Positions 60,486 through 64,000 of a stretch of DNA of 64,000 bases are shown one piece after another. Source of the stretch: Saccharospirillum sp039982735 (GTDB lineage: Bacteria; Pseudomonadota; Gammaproteobacteria; Pseudomonadales; Natronospirillaceae); the NCBI RefSeq assembly GCF_039982735.1, contig NZ_JBDWXV010000025.1:88460-152459 (forward strand). The letters run 5' to 3'. A program made the position numbers and the translations under genes. The notes beneath the pieces are model-generated. The model had not been told where the DNA came from. It saw nothing but the letters and a program-made list of their open reading frames with translations, and did not search any database. Position 1 is the stretch's first letter. Each line of letters begins with the position of its first letter.

Positions 60486-63400
60486 ATGACCGACTCACTG
60501 CCCTACGCCGAATTGCATTGTCTGAGCAATCACAGTTTTCTGCGCGGTGCCTCTCACCCGCAGGAACTGGTACTGCGCGCGGTCGAACTTGGCTACCAGG
60601 CCCTGGCCATTACCGACGAATGCTCGGTCGCCGGAGTGGTCAAAGCCTGGCGCGTCATCAGAGACCAAAAACTGCCGATCAAACTGATCATCGGCGCCGA
60701 ATTTCGCCTCGACGGTCAGGTGATCATCCTGCTCGCTCCGACCGAATCCGCTTACAGCCAACTGTGTCACCTCATTACCCGGGCCCGGCGACGCTGCGAC
60801 AAGGGTGAATACCGCCTAAACCGCCAGGATTTCACACTGAACCTCGATAACTGTTTGTGCCTCTGGTCACCCCGGGGGCGCAGTGATGATGACGAACAAC
60901 TGGCCTATTACGCCGATTGTTTTCAGGACCGTTGCTGGGTGCTGGTGGAAAACCTGCTGACCGAAAACAGTTTTGAGCTTGCCACCCGCGCCCGAGGCCT
61001 GGCCAGGCAACACAACCTGCCCGCTGTCTGTGCCAACAACGTGCACATGCACACCCCCGAACGCAAAGATTTGCAGGATGCCCTGACCGCCATCCGCTTC
61101 AACACCACCCTGACCGAGGCTTTGCCCTACCTGTTTCCCAATGCAGAAAACCACCTGCGCTCGGCCAATAAGTTACACAGCCTCTACGGCGCCGAGCTGA
61201 TGCAGGAAACCCTGCGCATTGCCGACCGTTGCGACTTTACACTCGATGCTCTGCGTTACCGTTACCCCAAAGACGTCCTTCCCGGTCAGTACAACGCCGA
61301 AGAGTATTTACGGTTGCTGGTGCGCCAGGGTGTTGCCCGGCGCTTTCCCGAAGGCAGCACACCCGAGATCGACGCCACTATTGAGCGCGAACTGGCGATG
61401 ATTCGCGAGAAAGAATACGAGCACTATTTTCTGACGGTTTACGACATTGTTCGCTTTGCCCGATCGCAGAACATTCTGTGTCAGGGGCGCGGCTCAGCAG
61501 CGAACTCGGTCGTCTGCTATTGCCTGGGCATCACCGAAGTGAACCCCAAACAGGCCTCTATGTTATTCGACCGGTTCATATCCAAAGGACGCGATGACCC
61601 GCCGGACATTGATGTCGACTTTGAACATCAGCGGCGCGAAGAAGTCATCCAGTACATCTATCAGAAATACGGGCGCAAGCGCGCTGCACTCGCCGCCACC
61701 GTTATCAGCTACCGGCGCAAAAGTGCGCTGCGCGACATTGGCCGCGCCATGGGGTTAAACATCAGCCAGCTGGATCAGAAAATTGCCAACTATGGCTGGC
61801 GCTATCGCAGTAAAAACTGGATCGAGGAAATTATTTCAGACGGCATGGGATTATCCGAGCATCAGATTGGCGTGTTCAAACATTTGCTGGAAGGCATATT
61901 GGGGTTCCCCCGTCACCTGTCACAGCATGTCGGTGGCTTTATCATTACCGAAGGCGTTGTGGCCGATCTGGTCCCGATTGAGAACGCGGCTATGCCCGAC
62001 CGCACCGTGATTCAGTGGGATAAAGACGACCTGGAAACGGTGGGGCTGATGAAGGTCGACATTCTCGCACTCGGCATGCTCAGTGCTGTACGCCGCACCC
62101 TGGATCTGATTCGCCAGCACCATGGCAAGAACCTCAAGTTACAGCATATCCCGCGCGACGATGCCGCCACTTTTGCAATGATTCAACAGGCCGATACCGT
62201 TGGTGTTTTTCAAATTGAATCACGCGCCCAAATGAACATGCTGCCACGCCTGAAACCCAACTGCTATTACGATCTGGTGGTGCAAGTAGCCATCGTACGC
62301 CCGGGTCCCATTCATGGCGACATGGTGCACCCTTACCTAAAACGGCGCATCGGTAAAGAAGCTGTGCATTATCCAAATGAAGCGTTACGCCCGGTGTTGG
62401 AGCGCACCTTGGGCGTACCCATCTTTCAGGAACAGATCATTGCACTGGCCATGGTCGCTGCCGGTTTCAGTTCCGACGAAGCAAACGATTTAAGACGTTC
62501 AATGGCCAGCTGGAAACAGAGCGGACACATCAATAAATTACGTTCCAAACTGACCGAGCGCATGCACAAAAACGGATACCCCGATGAATTTATTCAGCGC
62601 ATTAACCGCCAGATTGAAGGCTTTGGTGAATACGGCTTTCCCGAATCTCATGCGGCCGGATTTGCGCTCATTGCCTACTTCTCGTCCTGGTTCAAATGTC
62701 ACTATCCGGAGGCGTTTTGCTGTGCCCTGCTAAACAGTTTGCCCATGGGATTTTATACCGCCTCACAACTCGTACAGGATGTGCAGCGTCATGGCGTCAC
62801 CGTGTTGCCGGTCAACATCAATTACAGCGACTGGGAGAACCAACTGGAATGGTACAACAAGAAAACCGCCATTCGCTTGGGCTTCTGCCGCATAAAAGGC
62901 TTCACTCAAACCAGTGCCATGAATCTGCTCAGACACCGCCCTGAGCAGGGCTTTCAGCGCATCAAAGAACTGGAGCAACTGTCTGGCATCGGCACAGCCG
63001 ATCTCGACCTGCTGGCTTCAGCGGGCGCCTTCGCCGACCTCACTCAGGATCGCTACCAGGCACGCTGGGAAAGCTCTGCACTGCGGCTACAAACACCACT
63101 GCTAACCGATGCATTCGAACCAGCAACCGATCAACAAAGCCAGTTGCCAGCGCCGAACGAACTCGACAACCTGATTGAAGATTATCACAGCCAGGGACTG
63201 ACTCTGGGGCGACATCTGATCACCCTATTACGGGAAGACAACGCCATACCTCAGACGGTACCCGCCAGCGATTTGTTGCCCATGATGCAGGCCGAACAAC
63301 GCCGAATTGCGGGGTTATCGAAACGGCTGGGGATGAACCAGCCGGACCGGGTACGCCTGCCAATCCGTGTGTTGGGGTTGGTGGTTAACCGGCAACGTCC

Positions 63401-63644
63401 CAAAACAAAGGCAGGCGTCACCTTTGTCACGCTTGAAGACGACACCGGAAACATCAATATCATTGTCTGGTTGCAGCAGGCACAGCAATACATCAAAGCA
63501 CTGACCACCGAGCAGTTGGTGTTGGTAACCGGCTTAATTGAAAAAGCCTGGGATAACGATGTGGTTCATGTCATCGCGCAGCGGATTGACGGCCTCGGTG
63601 AGGCCACTAAGGATGTCAGGATTCGGTCACGGGATTTTCATTGA
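60486..63644 (+). CDS. dnaE2: Error-prone DNA polymerase III alpha subunit DnaE2 (ImuC)
   Basis: A 1052-residue polymerase. The PHP domain comes first (AELHCLSNHSFLRGASHPQE, ALAITDECSVAGV), then the PolC-type palm with FLTVYDIVRFARSQNILCQG, GRGSAANSVVCYCLGITEV and PPDIDVDFEHQRREEV, which holds catalytic aspartates, and FGEYGFPESHAAGFALIAYF in the fingers. A helix-hairpin-helix part (LEQLSGIGTADLDLLASAGA) and an OB fold (AGVTFVTLEDDTGNINIIVW) complete it. DnaE2 is shorter than replicative DnaE (about 1160) and makes translesion mutations during SOS. It starts three bases after the imuB stop. It converges on an rRNA operon. Confidence 0.96.
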   Translation: MTDSLPYAELHCLSNHSFLRGASHPQELVLRAVELGYQALAITDECSVAGVVKAWRVIRDQKLPIKLIIGAEFRLDGQVIILLAPTESAYSQLCHLITRARRRCDKGEYRLNRQDFTLNLDNCLCLWSPRGRSDDDEQLAYYADCFQDRCWVLVENLLTENSFELATRARGLARQHNLPAVCANNVHMHTPERKDLQDALTAIRFNTTLTEALPYLFPNAENHLRSANKLHSLYGAELMQETLRIADRCDFTLDALRYRYPKDVLPGQYNAEEYLRLLVRQGVARRFPEGSTPEIDATIERELAMIREKEYEHYFLTVYDIVRFARSQNILCQGRGSAANSVVCYCLGITEVNPKQASMLFDRFISKGRDDPPDIDVDFEHQRREEVIQYIYQKYGRKRAALAATVISYRRKSALRDIGRAMGLNISQLDQKIANYGWRYRSKNWIEEIISDGMGLSEHQIGVFKHLLEGILGFPRHLSQHVGGFIITEGVVADLVPIENAAMPDRTVIQWDKDDLETVGLMKVDILALGMLSAVRRTLDLIRQHHGKNLKLQHIPRDDAATFAMIQQADTVGVFQIESRAQMNMLPRLKPNCYYDLVVQVAIVRPGPIHGDMVHPYLKRRIGKEAVHYPNEALRPVLERTLGVPIFQEQIIALAMVAAGFSSDEANDLRRSMASWKQSGHINKLRSKLTERMHKNGYPDEFIQRINRQIEGFGEYGFPESHAAGFALIAYFSSWFKCHYPEAFCCALLNSLPMGFYTASQLVQDVQRHGVTVLPVNINYSDWENQLEWYNKKTAIRLGFCRIKGFTQTSAMNLLRHRPEQGFQRIKELEQLSGIGTADLDLLASAGAFADLTQDRYQARWESSALRLQTPLLTDAFEPATDQQSQLPAPNELDNLIEDYHSQGLTLGRHLITLLREDNAIPQTVPASDLLPMMQAEQRRIAGLSKRLGMNQPDRVRLPIRVLGLVVNRQRPKTKAGVTFVTLEDDTGNINIIVWLQQAQQYIKALTTEQLVLVTGLIEKAWDNDVVHVIAQRIDGLGEATKDVRIRSRDFH

Positions 63645-63715
63645 GGGAGGTAACGTCTGACGAACCGAAGCCCCAGCCATAAAAAAATCGAAACGTCGAA
63701 CCGCCCGAACCATCT

Positions 63716-63766
63716 CTGGCCTGGGGTTGGTATTAAAAGCTTGAACAAACGGCAGGACAGCCGTTT
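63716..63766 (-). repeat. Degenerate second copy of the 5S tail and terminator, plus a hairpin
   Basis: Twenty-nine bases at 63716-63744 are identical to 63880-63908 (the last bases of 5S and the first arm of its terminator), 164 bases away in the same orientation. Further resemblance continues to the T-run near 63681-63687, but the second stem arm is interrupted by about 20 unrelated bases. Next to it AAACGGC/GCCGTTT (63747-63766) is a separate seven-base hairpin. Likely debris from a duplication at the end of the rRNA operon. Confidence 0.65.
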
Positions 63767-63859
63767 TGGACGACGCCAGTCGCCCGCAGGGTCGATGCCA
63801 GGGAGGGCATCGATCACCATGACCCCGGTCATCGTCTGTCGAACAAAAGCCACAGGCAT

Positions 63860-63890
63860 AAAAAAACCCCAGACCATTGCTGGCCTGGGG
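63860..63890 (-). terminator. rRNA operon intrinsic terminator
   Basis: On the minus strand CCCCAG (63890-63885) pairs with CTGGGG (63872-63867), with inner GCC/GGT partly pairing, followed by seven T (63866-63860). It lies 13 bases after the 5S 3' end and is in the correct direction. Confidence 0.88.
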
Positions 63891-63902
63891 TTGGTATTAA
63901 AA

Positions 63903-64000
63903 GCTTGACGATGACCTACTCTCACATGGGGAGACCCCACACTACCATCGGCGAGGCTGCGTTTCACTTCTGAGTTCGGCAAGGGATCAGGTGGTTCCAC
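63903..64000 (-). rRNA. rrf: 5S ribosomal RNA, 5' end cut by window
   Basis: The reverse complement contains the conserved 5S elements CCGAACTCAGAAGTGAAAC, GCCGATGGTAGTGTGGG and GTGAGAGTAGGTCATCG. The 3' end is placed at 63903 by analogy with gammaproteobacterial 5S. About 98 of 115-120 bases are present; the rest, and presumably 23S and 16S, lie beyond 64000. An open frame across this region is not a gene. Confidence 0.96.

Noticed and set aside
63638..64000. 120-codon minus-strand open frame at the window end
   Set aside because: It covers 5S rRNA, its terminator and the duplicated tail, so it is not protein coding.
1..64000. Search by eye for tRNAs, CRISPR arrays, transposases, integrases and phage genes
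   Set aside because: None could be supported; the only RNA gene seen is 5S at the right edge. Small or divergent RNAs could be missed without a covariance search.

Overview
The window is a stretch of bacterial chromosome with moderately high G+C by eye. It is gene-dense, with no phage genes, transposases, CRISPR arrays or tRNAs that I could see. The gene set (LiuR-like regulator, fused isobutyryl-CoA mutase, Bat/MoxR operon, YajQ, Bax-type glucosaminidase, imuA-imuB-dnaE2 cassette, DUF3833, DUF6164, many cyclic-di-GMP proteins) points to a free-living, probably marine or saline gammaproteobacterium of the Oceanospirillales/Alteromonadales sort. The genus cannot be fixed from this sequence.

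Layout. 1-11.2 kb: the edge of an FMN alpha-hydroxy-acid dehydrogenase, a DMT exporter, a DUF1761 protein, a MoaD/ThiS-like protein paired with a BNR propeller protein, a CDF metal exporter divergent from its likely MerR regulator, then a LiuR-like regulator, a 3-hydroxyacyl-CoA dehydrogenase and a 1115-residue fused mutase. Five copies of a palindromic intergenic repeat lie between these genes and none were seen elsewhere. 11.2-19.6 kb: a tightly overlapping minus-strand moxR-DUF58-DUF4381-batA-batB/C-batD operon, with a diguanylate cyclase 62 bases behind batD. 19.8-22.3 kb: small proteins, yajQ and a periplasmic copper module. 22.4-26.3 kb: an AraC-PLP enzyme-membrane protein-secreted amidohydrolase cluster. 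26.4-30 kb: a PAS-GGDEF-EAL protein divergent from an Aer-like receptor. 30-37.8 kb: a TVP38/TMEM64 protein translationally coupled to an (alpha/alpha)6-barrel glycosidase-like protein, Bax, a haem-type DUF3365-HAMP protein with a small partner, an RsmB-like methyltransferase and an SDR. 37.9-49.5 kb: an HD-GYP protein lacking its motif histidine, cardiolipin synthase, a GGDQF protein coupled to a VTT-like membrane protein, SlyD, a hydrolase, a lipoprotein, an EAL protein and an MCP. 49.5-58.3 kb: a CAP lipoprotein, transporters, small lipoproteins, a UvrD-like helicase and an orphan CheW. 58.4-63.6 kb: the imuA-imuB-dnaE2 mutasome behind a near-consensus SOS box, converging on the 3' end of an rRNA operon (5S on the minus strand, cut by the window end).

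Functional themes are envelope and signalling physiology (two diguanylate cyclase-like proteins, two GGDEF-EAL proteins, one HD-GYP, YajQ, Aer, an MCP and CheW), branched or short-chain acyl-CoA metabolism, metal handling and SOS mutagenesis. The least explained items are the cruciform repeat family, the AraC/PLP/amidohydrolase cluster, the TMEM64-glycosidase pair, the MoaD-BNR pair and the DUF3365-HAMP pair.
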